Part shown: in pieces, positions 16,791-24,179 of the stretch | How the letters are laid out: every line of letters begins with the position of its first letter | How positions within the stretch are numbered: position 1 is the stretch's first letter | Source of the DNA: Pacificimonas sp963710205 | Lineage (GTDB): Bacteria; Pseudomonadota; Alphaproteobacteria; Sphingomonadales; Sphingomonadaceae | Assembly: GCA_963710205.1 (NCBI GenBank) | Contig: CAVPZG010000007.1 | Span: 62,001-126,000 of the forward strand | Direction of reading: 5' to 3' | DNA length: 64,000 nucleotides | Notes under the pieces: generated by a model | What the model was told of the DNA's origin: nothing | What the model saw: only the letters and a program-made list of their open reading frames with translations | Database searches by the model: none | Position numbers and translations under genes: made by a program

Positions 16791-17194
16791 TGCGGGCGCT
16801 GTTCCTTTCCCTGCTGATCGCCGCGCCGGCGGCGGCCACGGGCGTCACGCCGGTCGCCGTCATCGAACGCGGCGCGCTGATCGAGAGCCTGGACCTGATG
16901 GCCGCCGCAGACGAACCGGGTGCGATCCCTGCCGCCGAAGTGATCGGCAAGCAGGCGGCGCGCCGCCTGATGCCGGGCCGCGTCATCCGCGCCGCCGACA
17001 TACGCACCGTCCGCGCGGTCGAACGCGGCGGCGAAGTGACCATCGTCGTTGTCTCGGGCGCGCTTGAGATTTCCGCGCAGGGCCGGGCCCTGTCCGGCGG
17101 CGCGACGGGCGATACCGTCCGCGTCCAGACCGCCGACAGCCGCACACCCCTTGATGCCACCATCACCGGCCCCGGCCGCGTTGCCCTGAATTGA
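16790..17194 (+). CDS. flgA: Flagellar P-ring assembly chaperone FlgA (short form)
   Basis: A 134-residue periplasmic protein with a signal peptide (MRALFLSLLIAAPAAATG). The SAF-like FlgA domain reads ARRLMPGRVIRAADIRTVRAVERGGEVTIVVVSGALEISAQGRALSGGATGDTVRVQTADSRTPLDATITGPG. FlgA assists assembly of FlgI into the P-ring. It is shorter than the enterobacterial protein because the N-terminal domain is reduced, as in several alphaproteobacteria. It overlaps flgG upstream and sits at the flgH start downstream. Confidence 0.88.
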   Translation: MRALFLSLLIAAPAAATGVTPVAVIERGALIESLDLMAAADEPGAIPAAEVIGKQAARRLMPGRVIRAADIRTVRAVERGGEVTIVVVSGALEISAQGRALSGGATGDTVRVQTADSRTPLDATITGPGRVALN

Positions 17195-17205
17195 AAGCCG
17201 ACGTC

Positions 17206-17946
17206 ATGACCAGAACCGCTCTTGCCGCCATTCTTCTCGCCTCCAGCCTCAGCGCCTGCACGGGTCAGCTCGACCGTGTCGGTCAGGCGCCCAGAATGAC
17301 GCCGGTCAGCGATCTTCCCGCCCCGGCCTATGAGGGCTCGCTGGGCGCGGCGAACGCCAATTACCGCGCGCCGGAAACGACGCCGCAGGCACCGGCACAG
17401 GCGACATCACTCTTCAAAACCGGCGCGCGCGCGTTCTTCCGCGACCAGCGCGCCACGAAGGTGGGCGATATCCTGACGGTGGAGATCGACATCGCCGACA
17501 AGGCCGATATCGACAACCGCACGCAGCGTTCCAGATCGAGCGGAGAGGATGCGGGCGTGTCCAACCTGTTCGGATTGCAGACCCTGCTGCCCGACGCCGT
17601 CAATCCGGCGAACCTGATCGATTTCGGTTCGAACAGCAGCAACACGGGCCGCGGCACGACACAGCGGGCGGAGGATATTCAGCTTGAACTTGCCGCCATC
17701 GTCACGGGCGTCCTTCCCAATGGCAATCTGGTCATCCAGGGCCGTCAGGAAGTCCGGGTCAATTTCGAAAAACGCGAACTGATCGTCACGGGCATCGTTC
17801 GCCCCGAGGACATCACCCGCACCAATCGGATCGCGCATACCGACATCGCCGAGGCGCGTATCGTCTATGGCGGCGAAGGACAGCTGACCGACGTCCAGCA
17901 GGCACGCTATGGACAGCAGGTGTTCGAGGCGCTGTTCCCGTTCTAG
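17206..17946 (+). CDS. flgH: Flagellar L-ring protein FlgH, lipoprotein
   Basis: A 246-residue outer-membrane ring protein. The lipoprotein signal ILLASSLSAC places the modified Cys near residue 19. The FlgH core contains SLFKTGARAFFRDQRATKVGDILTVEIDIADKADIDNRTQRSR, NLVIQGRQEVRVNFEKRELIVTGIVRPEDI and GGEGQLTDVQQARYGQQVFEALFPF, the typical end. A TTG at 17191 overlapping the flgA stop would add five residues; ATG 17206 is preferred for the signal peptide. It is the last gene of flgF-flgG-flgA-flgH. Confidence 0.94.
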   Translation: MTRTALAAILLASSLSACTGQLDRVGQAPRMTPVSDLPAPAYEGSLGAANANYRAPETTPQAPAQATSLFKTGARAFFRDQRATKVGDILTVEIDIADKADIDNRTQRSRSSGEDAGVSNLFGLQTLLPDAVNPANLIDFGSNSSNTGRGTTQRAEDIQLELAAIVTGVLPNGNLVIQGRQEVRVNFEKRELIVTGIVRPEDITRTNRIAHTDIAEARIVYGGEGQLTDVQQARYGQQVFEALFPF

Positions 17947-17955
17947 GCGGAGGGG

Positions 17956-18147
17956 TCAGGCAGCGCGTTCATCCGCGGGACCGCCCTCAAGGATGAACCG
18001 GCGGTCGCAATAACCGCAGTCGACATAACCCTCGTCGCCCATCTGCAGGAACACGCGTGGATGGCCAAGGGCCCCGCCCTCCCCTTCACAGGAGGTGCGG
18101 CTGCTGGCGACATAGACGGTTTCGGGCTGGGAAGGGTCGATGGTCAT
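17956..18147 (-). CDS. Zinc-finger domain protein (zf-CHCC, NDUFS6-like)
   Basis: A 63-residue protein. The zinc ligands are arranged as Cys-(8)-His-(14)-Cys-x2-Cys in SCEGEGGALGHPRVFLQMGDEGYVDCGYCDRRF, which is the zf-CHCC pattern found in small alphaproteobacterial proteins related to the mitochondrial complex I subunit NDUFS6. ATG 18147 (MTIDPSQPETVYV) is chosen; the open frame continues upstream without family similarity. It sits alone, convergent with flgH, inside the flagellar cluster. A role with NADH dehydrogenase is family knowledge and cannot be seen here. Confidence 0.8.
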   Translation of the reverse strand: MTIDPSQPETVYVASSRTSCEGEGGALGHPRVFLQMGDEGYVDCGYCDRRFILEGGPADERAA

Positions 18148-18226
18148 GATGGGCACGCCCACTAGCAGGCGTGCCGCGTTATGAAAATGGCCTAGATTCC
18201 CGTTGCACGAATGCCGGACGGACCGG

Positions 18227-18727
18227 CTATTCGTAGGTGACTTCCACTTCAAAGCTGCCCTCATATCGTCCGGTGGCGGATCCACCGCGAATGTCGAGCG
18301 TGCCGCCGACGTGAAAGGTCAGATAACCGTCCGCATCGAGGCTGTGGCGATTGCCGCGCAGGTCGGTGCGCAGGCGGCGCAGGGACAGCGCGTCATTGCC
18401 GTTTTCGTGAGCCAGGTCGATCTTCTTGTCGGGAACACGCACACGCACACGCCCGCCCGGATTGCCGCGCGTCGTGAATGTGGCCGCGCCGTAGCTGCCG
18501 CCCGCCGCCGTCACGCCGCCTGAAACCGTCCTGATGCGGGTCACCGGATCGAGGTCGACGCTGCCCTTACCCACGGCGGTCAACTGGCCGAATTCAAGAT
18601 CGCTGCTTTTGGAGACCGTGAACGGCGCGATGACATCCAGTTCCAGAACCTGCTCTACGGTTGCCGACCGCACGGAATGCGGTGTCAGCAGCAGAAGGGC
18701 GGTCAGGAATGCGCGCGGAAAAACCAT
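18227..18727 (-). CDS. DUF4402 exported protein (1 of 3)
   Basis: A 166-residue protein with a signal peptide (MVFPRAFLTALLLLTPHSVRSA) and a DUF4402 beta-rich domain: SSDLEFGQLTAVGKGSVDLDPVTRIRTVSGGVTAAGGSYGAATFTTRG, ending GRYEGSFEVEVTYE. The opening phrase (L-x-F-G) and the ending G-x-Y-x-G-x-F/Y-x-V-x-V/I-x-Y match its two neighbours, so it is a more diverged paralogue. DUF4402 proteins are secreted and resemble pilin or spore-coat-like beta proteins. No chaperone-usher genes are close by. Confidence 0.82.
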   Translation of the reverse strand: MVFPRAFLTALLLLTPHSVRSATVEQVLELDVIAPFTVSKSSDLEFGQLTAVGKGSVDLDPVTRIRTVSGGVTAAGGSYGAATFTTRGNPGGRVRVRVPDKKIDLAHENGNDALSLRRLRTDLRGNRHSLDADGYLTFHVGGTLDIRGGSATGRYEGSFEVEVTYE

Positions 18728-18767
18728 AGGCGCCAGACTAGCAGCCCTATGGCTAACAGGCCGTTAC

Positions 18768-19292
18768 TCAGAAATATTCGATGGTGAGCGTATATTCGCC
18801 CGTGTAGATACCGCCCACGGCATCGGCGGGAATCGCGATTGTCGAACCTATGCCGAGCGTCACGAGATTGTCCGCGCCAATGCGCTTTGACAGTCTCGTC
18901 TGCCCTCTGATGGTGCGCAGCTGCCAGCTATTGTCGGCGAAAAGGGGTTCCGCCGTCAGCGTTTCGGTTCCGCCCACACGCGTCAGAACCGGAAACGCCT
19001 GCCGGTTGATGGCGACGAGCCGGTTTCTGTTGCCGACGCCGACGAACTCGCCGCGCGTCGGGGTGCCGCCTGCTTCCACGACCCCGCCCGTCACCGTTCG
19101 CTCCGACGTGTTCGCATTTATGCTGACGGTCCCTGCCGCGCCGGTCACCGTGATCCTGCCAAAGTTCAGATCCTGAACGCTGGTCAAGGAAAACGCTTCC
19201 AGAAGCCGCACCTGCGAACTGCCGTTCTGCGCGGACGCAGGCGTCGGCACGAAGGCGAGCGCGAACAACAGGCAGGCAATCAGGCGGTACAT
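18768..19292 (-). CDS. DUF4402 exported protein (2 of 3)
   Basis: A 174-residue protein with a signal peptide (MYRLIACLLFALAFVPTPASA) and a mature start QNGSSQVRLLEAFSLTSVQDLNFGRITV. The domain continues GAAGTVSINANTSERTVTGGVVEAGGTPTRGEFVG and ends GGIYTGEYTLTIEYF. It has the same length as the third copy and is very close to it throughout, pointing to a tandem duplication. The function is unknown; a secreted surface or fimbrial-type subunit is plausible. Confidence 0.85.
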   Translation of the reverse strand: MYRLIACLLFALAFVPTPASAQNGSSQVRLLEAFSLTSVQDLNFGRITVTGAAGTVSINANTSERTVTGGVVEAGGTPTRGEFVGVGNRNRLVAINRQAFPVLTRVGGTETLTAEPLFADNSWQLRTIRGQTRLSKRIGADNLVTLGIGSTIAIPADAVGGIYTGEYTLTIEYF

Positions 19293-19425
19293 GAAATCTC
19301 ACTTAGGTTCAGGTGACCCGCAATAGCTGCGGATTCGTAATGAATTCCTTAAATCCCGGCGCGAAAAAGGCGCGGCGACAAGCGATGCGGCCGGGCAATT
19401 GGCCAGATGGCCAATAAACCTCAAG

Positions 19426-19950
19426 CTAGAAGTAGTTTATCGTGAGCGTGTAATCGCCGGTATAGACGCCGGGTACCGTATTCGCGGGAATATCGAGCGT
19501 GGCACCTAATCCCAAAGTTACCAGACCATCAAGGCCGATAAGCTTGAAGGTTATCGTCCGAAAACCCAAATTGATTGTGCGCCAGCTGCTGTCAGCGACC
19601 AAAGGTTGCGCAGTCAGCGTTTCTGTTCCGCCAGCGCGTGTCAGAAGCGGGAATTCCTGCCGGTTGATCGTGACGATCCGGCCCGCGTCGCCGAAACCAA
19701 CAAACTCTCCGCGCATTGGCGAACCACCAGCGGGAACGACGCCGCCTGTAGTGGTACGTCCAGAATCGTTGGCATCTATCGTAACGGAGCCCGCTGTTCC
19801 ATCAATCGTCAACCTGCCGAAATTCAGGTCGGACACACTCGTGAGCGAAAAACGCTCCATCAGCCGTACTTGCGAACTGCCATTCTGCGCGGACGCTGGC
19901 ATAGGCGCAAAGGCGAGCGCAAGCAGAAGAGAGGCAATCAGGCGGGACAT
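19426..19950 (-). CDS. DUF4402 exported protein (3 of 3)
   Basis: A 174-residue protein with a signal peptide (MSRLIASLLLALAFAPMPASA) and a mature part QNGSSQVRLMERFSLTSVSDLNFGRLTIDGTAG...GVYTGDYTLTINYF. The frame is open well upstream, but ATG 19950 aligns exactly with the start of copy 2 and gives the signal peptide. Copies 2 and 3 share long identical stretches (QNGSSQVRL, LNFGR, RGEFVG, GGTETLTA), so the duplication is recent relative to copy 1. Spacers of 40 and 133 bases separate the three copies. Confidence 0.85.
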   Translation of the reverse strand: MSRLIASLLLALAFAPMPASAQNGSSQVRLMERFSLTSVSDLNFGRLTIDGTAGSVTIDANDSGRTTTGGVVPAGGSPMRGEFVGFGDAGRIVTINRQEFPLLTRAGGTETLTAQPLVADSSWRTINLGFRTITFKLIGLDGLVTLGLGATLDIPANTVPGVYTGDYTLTINYF

Positions 19951-20008
19951 GTTTTCCCTTGGCGGGTTTACGATGCGGCCAATTGGAGCGTTATCCGTAA
20001 CGACTTTG

Positions 20009-20431
20009 CTAAATTTGAGCGTTAACAGCGAGTGAAGATGCGCGGCGGGGCGCGGATTTGGGCGCGCCATAGGTCGACAGTTCCGGCCCGGCGGCGCGGC
20101 GTGCCTCGCCCTCGACAGCGTTGAGAATGCCGCGGGAAAGTTCCGCGCGGTGGCGAAGGTCCCGCTCATTCTCGGCCATGGCGATCTGGAGGGTCTCCAG
20201 CCGGGTCGCGAGGGCCTGGCGCTCCGCAGCGGGAATGGCGGCGAGCGCGCTGTGCCCCTCTCCCTTCACCGCCTCCAGTGCCGTTTCCAGCGCTTCGGCA
20301 TGTTCCGCCTTTCGCACGGCGAGCGCGGCATGCGCGTCGGCGTCGAACCTGCGGCTGAGAAGGTCGGCCTCCTCACCAAGAAGCGACAGCAGGCTTTCGG
20401 CATGGCGCACGATCAGGTCGAAACCGCTCAT
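20009..20431 (-). CDS. FlgN-like flagellar export chaperone
   Basis: A 140-residue, almost entirely helical protein: HAESLLSLLGEEADLLSRRFDADAHAALAVRKAEHAEALETALEAVKGEG...LATRLETLQIAMAENERDLRHRAELSRGILNAVEGEA. Small size, helical heptad pattern and position directly after the rod-binding protein gene match FlgN, the cytoplasmic chaperone of the hook-filament junction proteins FlgK and FlgL. Sequence conservation in FlgN is low, so the call depends on context. Its start overlaps the stop of the rod-binding protein gene (20428-20431). Confidence 0.6.
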   Translation of the reverse strand: MSGFDLIVRHAESLLSLLGEEADLLSRRFDADAHAALAVRKAEHAEALETALEAVKGEGHSALAAIPAAERQALATRLETLQIAMAENERDLRHRAELSRGILNAVEGEARRAAGPELSTYGAPKSAPRRASSLAVNAQI

Positions 20432-20727
20432 GACTGGTTCTCCATCTTAATGAGCTGGTCCATGATGGCGGGCGACAGGCCGAGCCCGCCGCGCTGCGCG
20501 ATGGCCTCGCCCATATGTTCGGCCATCATGCCGCGGTAAATCCCCTCGGCATGACCGCCGCCGAACGGGCCCGACGCATCGAGGCCGGAGAACATCATCT
20601 TGGCAAGTTCGCCAGTGACGAGCGCCTCGAACGCCATGGCGGCTTCGGCACGGGCCTGGCCCTGCTGCTGGCCGGGTGCGGCAACCGGGCGGCCGGGGAC
20701 GGAGATGGCAAACGCGCTATCCATCAT
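20428..20727 (-). CDS. Flagellar rod-binding protein (FlgJ N-terminal domain only)
   Basis: A 99-residue protein containing the rod-binding domain: AMAFEALVTGELAKMMFSGLDASGPFGGGHAEGIYRGMMAEHMGEAIAQRGGLGLSPAIMDQLIK. In enterobacteria this domain is fused to a muramidase in FlgJ; here the muramidase half is absent, the usual state in alphaproteobacteria, where a separate lytic enzyme opens the wall. Its ATG touches the flgI stop at 20727, so the two are coupled in the flgI operon. Confidence 0.85.
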   Translation of the reverse strand: MMDSAFAISVPGRPVAAPGQQQGQARAEAAMAFEALVTGELAKMMFSGLDASGPFGGGHAEGIYRGMMAEHMGEAIAQRGGLGLSPAIMDQLIKMENQS

Positions 20728-21869
20728 CAGATCACCACGATTTCGGCCTGGAGCGCGCCAGCCGCCTTCAGGGTCTGGAGGATGGAGATCAGGTCACGCG
20801 GGGCAACGCCCAGACGGTTCAGGCCATCCACCAGATCGCGCAGCGATACGCTGCCATCGATCGTGGACAGACTGTTGCCATAGCCGTCATTCACATCGAC
20901 GCGGGTGCGCGGGACGACCACGGTTTCCGCGCCCGACCCGCGCTGGAAAGGTGCGGGCTGCGAGACGAGCGGCTCCTCCGTCACGCGGATGGTCAGCTGA
21001 CCCTGGGCGACAGCGACCGGGCTGATGCGGACATCGGCGCCCATGACGACCGTGCCCGATGCCTCCTCGACGACGACCCGGGCGGGCGCATCGACCATGA
21101 TGGCGAGATTTTCGACGCTGCCGACCAGATCGACCATCGATCCGCCAAAGCTGCCCGGAAGCGAGAGTTCGACGGTCGCCGGGTCAAGCGCCCTCCCCGC
21201 GCCGGGAAAGCGCCCGTTGATCGTATCGCTGATCCGGCGGGCGGTCGTGAAGTCCGGATTTTTCAGCGCCAGCTTCAGCGAGGTGGCACTGGCGAACTGA
21301 AAGCCAAGCTCTCGCTCGACGATCGCGCCGGATGCGATACGCGCGGTCGTCGTCACGCCCCGGGTCACGCTTTCGGCGGCACCGCGGGCGTTGAAGCCGG
21401 ACATGGCGAGGGGCCCCTGCGACACGGCGTAGACTTCCCCGTCCAGACCCAGAAGCGGCGTGGCGAGAAGTGTGCCGCCGCGCAGGGACGACGCGTCGCC
21501 CATGGCGCTGACCGTGACGTCGATCCGGCTGCCCGCGCGGGTGAAGGAGCCGAGATTTGCCGTCACCGTCACCGCCGCGACATTCTTGGTCCTGAGCTGG
21601 CTGGCATCGCGGATGTTGATTCCCAGTCGTTCCAGCATCGCCTCCAGCGCCTGTTCGGTGAAGGGCGAATTGCGGATACGGTCGCCTGTGCCATCGAGGC
21701 CGACGACAAGGCCGTAGCCGATCAGCTGGTTTTCCCGCACGTGCTCGACATCGACAATATCCTTGATGCGGCTGGCGGCATTCGCGGCCACCGGCAGGGC
21801 AAAAGCTGCCGCGAAGGCAAATATTGCCAGGCAGATACTGGCGTGGCGTCGGATGGTTTTCGTCATCAT
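20727..21869 (-). CDS. flgI: Flagellar P-ring protein FlgI
   Basis: A 380-residue periplasmic ring protein. The signal peptide (ICLAIFAFAAAFALPVAANA) precedes the mature start SRIKDIVDVEHVRENQLIGYGLVVGLDGTGD, an unmistakable FlgI block. Further conserved parts are NVAAVTVTANLGSFTRAGSRIDVTVSAMGDASSLRGGTLLATPL and the end LVDGLNRLGVAPRDLISILQTLKAAGALQAEIVVI. The open frame continues to 22358, but ATG 21869 (or 21866) gives the proper signal peptide and lies below a sigma-54 promoter. It is first in the operon flgI, rod-binding protein, flgN. Confidence 0.95.
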   Translation of the reverse strand: MMTKTIRRHASICLAIFAFAAAFALPVAANAASRIKDIVDVEHVRENQLIGYGLVVGLDGTGDRIRNSPFTEQALEAMLERLGINIRDASQLRTKNVAAVTVTANLGSFTRAGSRIDVTVSAMGDASSLRGGTLLATPLLGLDGEVYAVSQGPLAMSGFNARGAAESVTRGVTTTARIASGAIVERELGFQFASATSLKLALKNPDFTTARRISDTINGRFPGAGRALDPATVELSLPGSFGGSMVDLVGSVENLAIMVDAPARVVVEEASGTVVMGADVRISPVAVAQGQLTIRVTEEPLVSQPAPFQRGSGAETVVVPRTRVDVNDGYGNSLSTIDGSVSLRDLVDGLNRLGVAPRDLISILQTLKAAGALQAEIVVI

Positions 21870-21911
21870 TTCCCCGTTTCTCGGGCTGGGCCTGTTGGTT
21901 CGGGGTCGATT

Positions 21912-21928
21912 CAGCAAAGGCCGTGCCA
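21912..21928 (-). promoter_or_regulatory. Sigma-54 type promoter for flgI
   Basis: On the minus strand the sequence reads TGGCACG-GCCT-TTGCTG, matching the -24/-12 consensus closely, with ten bases between GG and GC. It lies about 43 bases upstream of the flgI ATG and points toward it. This is the strongest sigma-54 match seen in the window. Confidence 0.75.
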
Positions 21929-21937
21929 AGCCGCGCG

Positions 21938-21953
21938 CTAAGGCTTTGCTAAC
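21938..21953. promoter_or_regulatory. CtrA-like box between flgI and fliX
   Basis: CTAA (21938-21941), seven bases, CTAAC (21949-21953): both half sites differ from TTAA by the first base. It ends 23 bases before the fliX ATG. In Caulobacter the fliX promoter is CtrA-dependent, which gives the match some weight. Confidence 0.4.
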
Positions 21954-21976
21954 CATGCGCGTGGCAGGCAGGCGCC

Positions 21977-22375
21977 ATGAGAATAGAACGCACCGCCACC
22001 AGCACGCGCACGGCGAAACCCGCGGCAGGCCCAAAGGCCAGCGGCTTTTCCGGTTATGTGCGGCAAAACGGCAACGACATCGCGGTGACCGACATGGCCC
22101 CTGCCATGATGGTCGGCGGATTGTTGCAGGCGGAAAGCGACGCCGACGCCGCAGGATCCCGCTCCCGCGGTCTGAGGCTTGCGGACACATTGCTTGGCGA
22201 TCTCGACGGTCTGCACCGCGATCTGATTCTGGGCGCAGTGACGCCCGCGGGATTGCGGCAGCTGGCCGACCGTCTGGACGATGCCGAGACGCCGGAAGAT
22301 CCGCGCCTTGCTGGCCTGCTGGCTGAAATTCAGCTGCGTGCGGCGGTGGAAATCGCAAAATTCGAACGTATCTGA
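21977..22375 (+). CDS. fliX: Class II flagellar assembly regulator FliX
   Basis: A 132-residue protein. The conserved parts are the middle MVGGLLQAESDADAAGSRSRGLRLADTLLGDLDGLHRDLILGAVTPAGLRQLADRL and the end DPRLAGLLAEIQLRAAVEIAKFERI, typical of alphaproteobacterial FliX. FliX couples basal-body completion to the activity of FlbD, the sigma-54 activator of later flagellar genes. It diverges from flgI, the same arrangement as in Caulobacter. FlbD itself is not in this window. Confidence 0.88.
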   Translation: MRIERTATSTRTAKPAAGPKASGFSGYVRQNGNDIAVTDMAPAMMVGGLLQAESDADAAGSRSRGLRLADTLLGDLDGLHRDLILGAVTPAGLRQLADRLDDAETPEDPRLAGLLAEIQLRAAVEIAKFERI

Positions 22376-22468
22376 GATTGCAGTCATTGTCGCGTCATAT
22401 TTGCCTGCCTATAGGCGCGAGCATGACATGCGCCGGCTGGGAGGCCGAGGCGCCGATGGGAGGATGAA

Positions 22469-22936
22469 ATGGAGACTCAGTCCAACGTGACCGATGACGA
22501 CCTGCCGGAACCCGCAAACACGCAGACCGTCCTGCCCGCGGACTATCGTCCAAGCGAGGATGAGGCCTTTATGAATCCGATGCAGCAGGCCTATTTCCGC
22601 AAGAAACTGATCGACTGGCGCGACGAGCTTGCGCATGACGTTCTGGAAACGCTGAACGAACTGAAGTCCGACAGTCTGCACGAGGCCGATATGGCCGACC
22701 GCGCCAGTTCCGAGGAAGGCTGGGGCCTGCACATGCGGAAGCGCGACCGGCAGCGGAAACTGACTGCGAAGATCAATGCCGCGCTGCGCCGTCTGGACAA
22801 TGGCGAATATGGCTATTGCGAAGTCACCGGCGAGCCGATTTCGCTGAAACGCCTCGACGCGCGTCCGATTGCCACCATGACGGTCGACGCGCAGGAGGCG
22901 CATGAGCGCAGCGAGAAGATTTCCCGCGACGGCTAG
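22469..22936 (+). CDS. dksA: RNA polymerase-binding regulator DksA (alphaproteobacterial type)
   Basis: A 155-residue DksA: a helical coiled-coil arm (FRKKLIDWRDELAHDVLETLNELKSDSLHEADMADRASSEEGWGLHMRKRDRQRKLTAKINAALRRLDNGEYGYC) and a globular end (VTGEPISLKRLDARPIATMTVDAQEAHER). The tip keeps the acidic DMADRAS motif needed to act in the RNA polymerase secondary channel with ppGpp. At the four zinc-finger positions it has Cys-Thr-Thr-Ala instead of four Cys, so it should fold without zinc. It follows fliX and overlaps the convergent PP-loop gene by four bases. Confidence 0.9.
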   Translation: METQSNVTDDDLPEPANTQTVLPADYRPSEDEAFMNPMQQAYFRKKLIDWRDELAHDVLETLNELKSDSLHEADMADRASSEEGWGLHMRKRDRQRKLTAKINAALRRLDNGEYGYCEVTGEPISLKRLDARPIATMTVDAQEAHERSEKISRDG

Positions 22937-24111
22937 AAATTGTCGGGGTCATCGAAGACGATTGCCGCCTTCTGCCAATCGGCGGGGCGCAGTTTCCGTT
23001 TCAGATAAGCGCCCGGTTTGCCCGTAACGGCCCTTAAAAACGCCTGCAGCGCACGTTTCCGTTTATAACCGGAGAGAAGAGCGGACATTTCGTCCGCGAG
23101 ACCTGTCAGCTCCCGCTCCCGGGCAAATTGCTGAATGTCCCAGACAAAAGCTGCGCCCAGATCGCTGGATGGTTTCAGGGTATCCACATGCGCCATCGGG
23201 TCGATATCGGGGAACGGCCCGTCCGCACCGATGGCGTCCAGAATGACCTTTGTACGGACGCATTTGGAGCAGACGCCGCAATTTTCCGTTCCCGATTTCC
23301 AGCATACCTGCAACCGCGACAGCAGATCGGGATGCCGTGCGATTTCGACGGTCTTTTCGCTGCGGCGCAGATCGGCGCTGTCATGGACGATTTCGGTGAA
23401 CTCCGTTGACCAGAGCGGATCAAGGAGGGGGTGCGATCCCCAGGGTTTCAATTCGCGGTAACTATACGACGCCGGGAAATAGAGCGTCTTCAGTCCGATA
23501 CCAGCCGCCAGCCCGCACATGATCGCGCCGTGGACCTGCGGCATATCGATGGCGTGTCTTTCCCATAAATGGTCGCGGATATTGGAGCCGACGAAAAGCG
23601 GCCTTTTTCCAGTGGCGTCGCAAATATCCGCCAGCGCGGCACGCTTGCGCGCGTCGTTTTCCGCCGTCCGGGCCGTATCGAAGAAGTTCGCCATGAGGAG
23701 CGCGTCAATCTCGCCCCCGCGCCGGGCCAGCGTCTGCATCGAGTCGACGCCGCCGGACCAGAGCGATGCGGAAAGATCGCTAATCGCTTCCTGCGCGGTG
23801 AGGTCCGCCCTCACCTCAACGATGTCAAGGTGCGGCGCCCATAGCCGGAACAGTCGCTGGATTTCCGGCAGCCGCGCATGGAGCCGGGGGGAAAGCGGCA
23901 TGGTCTTATCGACCTCGATGTCCCGCCCGCTTGCCATGGCCGCCAGCAGGAGCGGCGCGACAAAGGGCTCCGCACGCGGAACGATATCGATTTCCGCGGA
24001 AACGGCATAATGGACTTCGGCGCCGTCCACATGCGCGGAAAATCTTCGTTCGCCCTTCTGATTCCGGGATTGCGACCAGTCGCCGATATGGATCGCATCT
24101 GCCAACTGCAT
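22933..24111 (-). CDS. Orphan PP-loop (QueC-like) ATPase-fold protein
   Basis: A 392-residue protein I cannot assign to a pathway. Residues 1-110 form an N-terminal domain of unknown type. SASLWSGGVDSMQTL at about 114-128 is a PP-loop (SGGxDS) that binds ATP for adenylation. Near the C-terminus CWKSGTENCGVCSKCVRTKVIL supplies four Cys (C-x7-C-x2-C-x2-C), resembling the zinc site of QueC, 7-cyano-7-deazaguanine synthase. It is much longer than QueC and has no queuosine genes around it. It diverges from dsbD with a 68-base gap. A nucleobase- or amino-acid-modifying ligase is inference only. Confidence 0.7.
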   Translation of the reverse strand: MQLADAIHIGDWSQSRNQKGERRFSAHVDGAEVHYAVSAEIDIVPRAEPFVAPLLLAAMASGRDIEVDKTMPLSPRLHARLPEIQRLFRLWAPHLDIVEVRADLTAQEAISDLSASLWSGGVDSMQTLARRGGEIDALLMANFFDTARTAENDARKRAALADICDATGKRPLFVGSNIRDHLWERHAIDMPQVHGAIMCGLAAGIGLKTLYFPASYSYRELKPWGSHPLLDPLWSTEFTEIVHDSADLRRSEKTVEIARHPDLLSRLQVCWKSGTENCGVCSKCVRTKVILDAIGADGPFPDIDPMAHVDTLKPSSDLGAAFVWDIQQFARERELTGLADEMSALLSGYKRKRALQAFLRAVTGKPGAYLKRKLRPADWQKAAIVFDDPDNF

Positions 24112-24179
24112 GGAATGTCCCTGTCGAGATCGCCTCTGAAGGGGGAGTAACGCTTCCCGTACGCGGTACGAAGGTCTAG

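Noticed and set aside
20676..21941. A 421-codon open frame antisense to flgI
   Set aside because: flgI is unmistakable; the antisense product has no family features.
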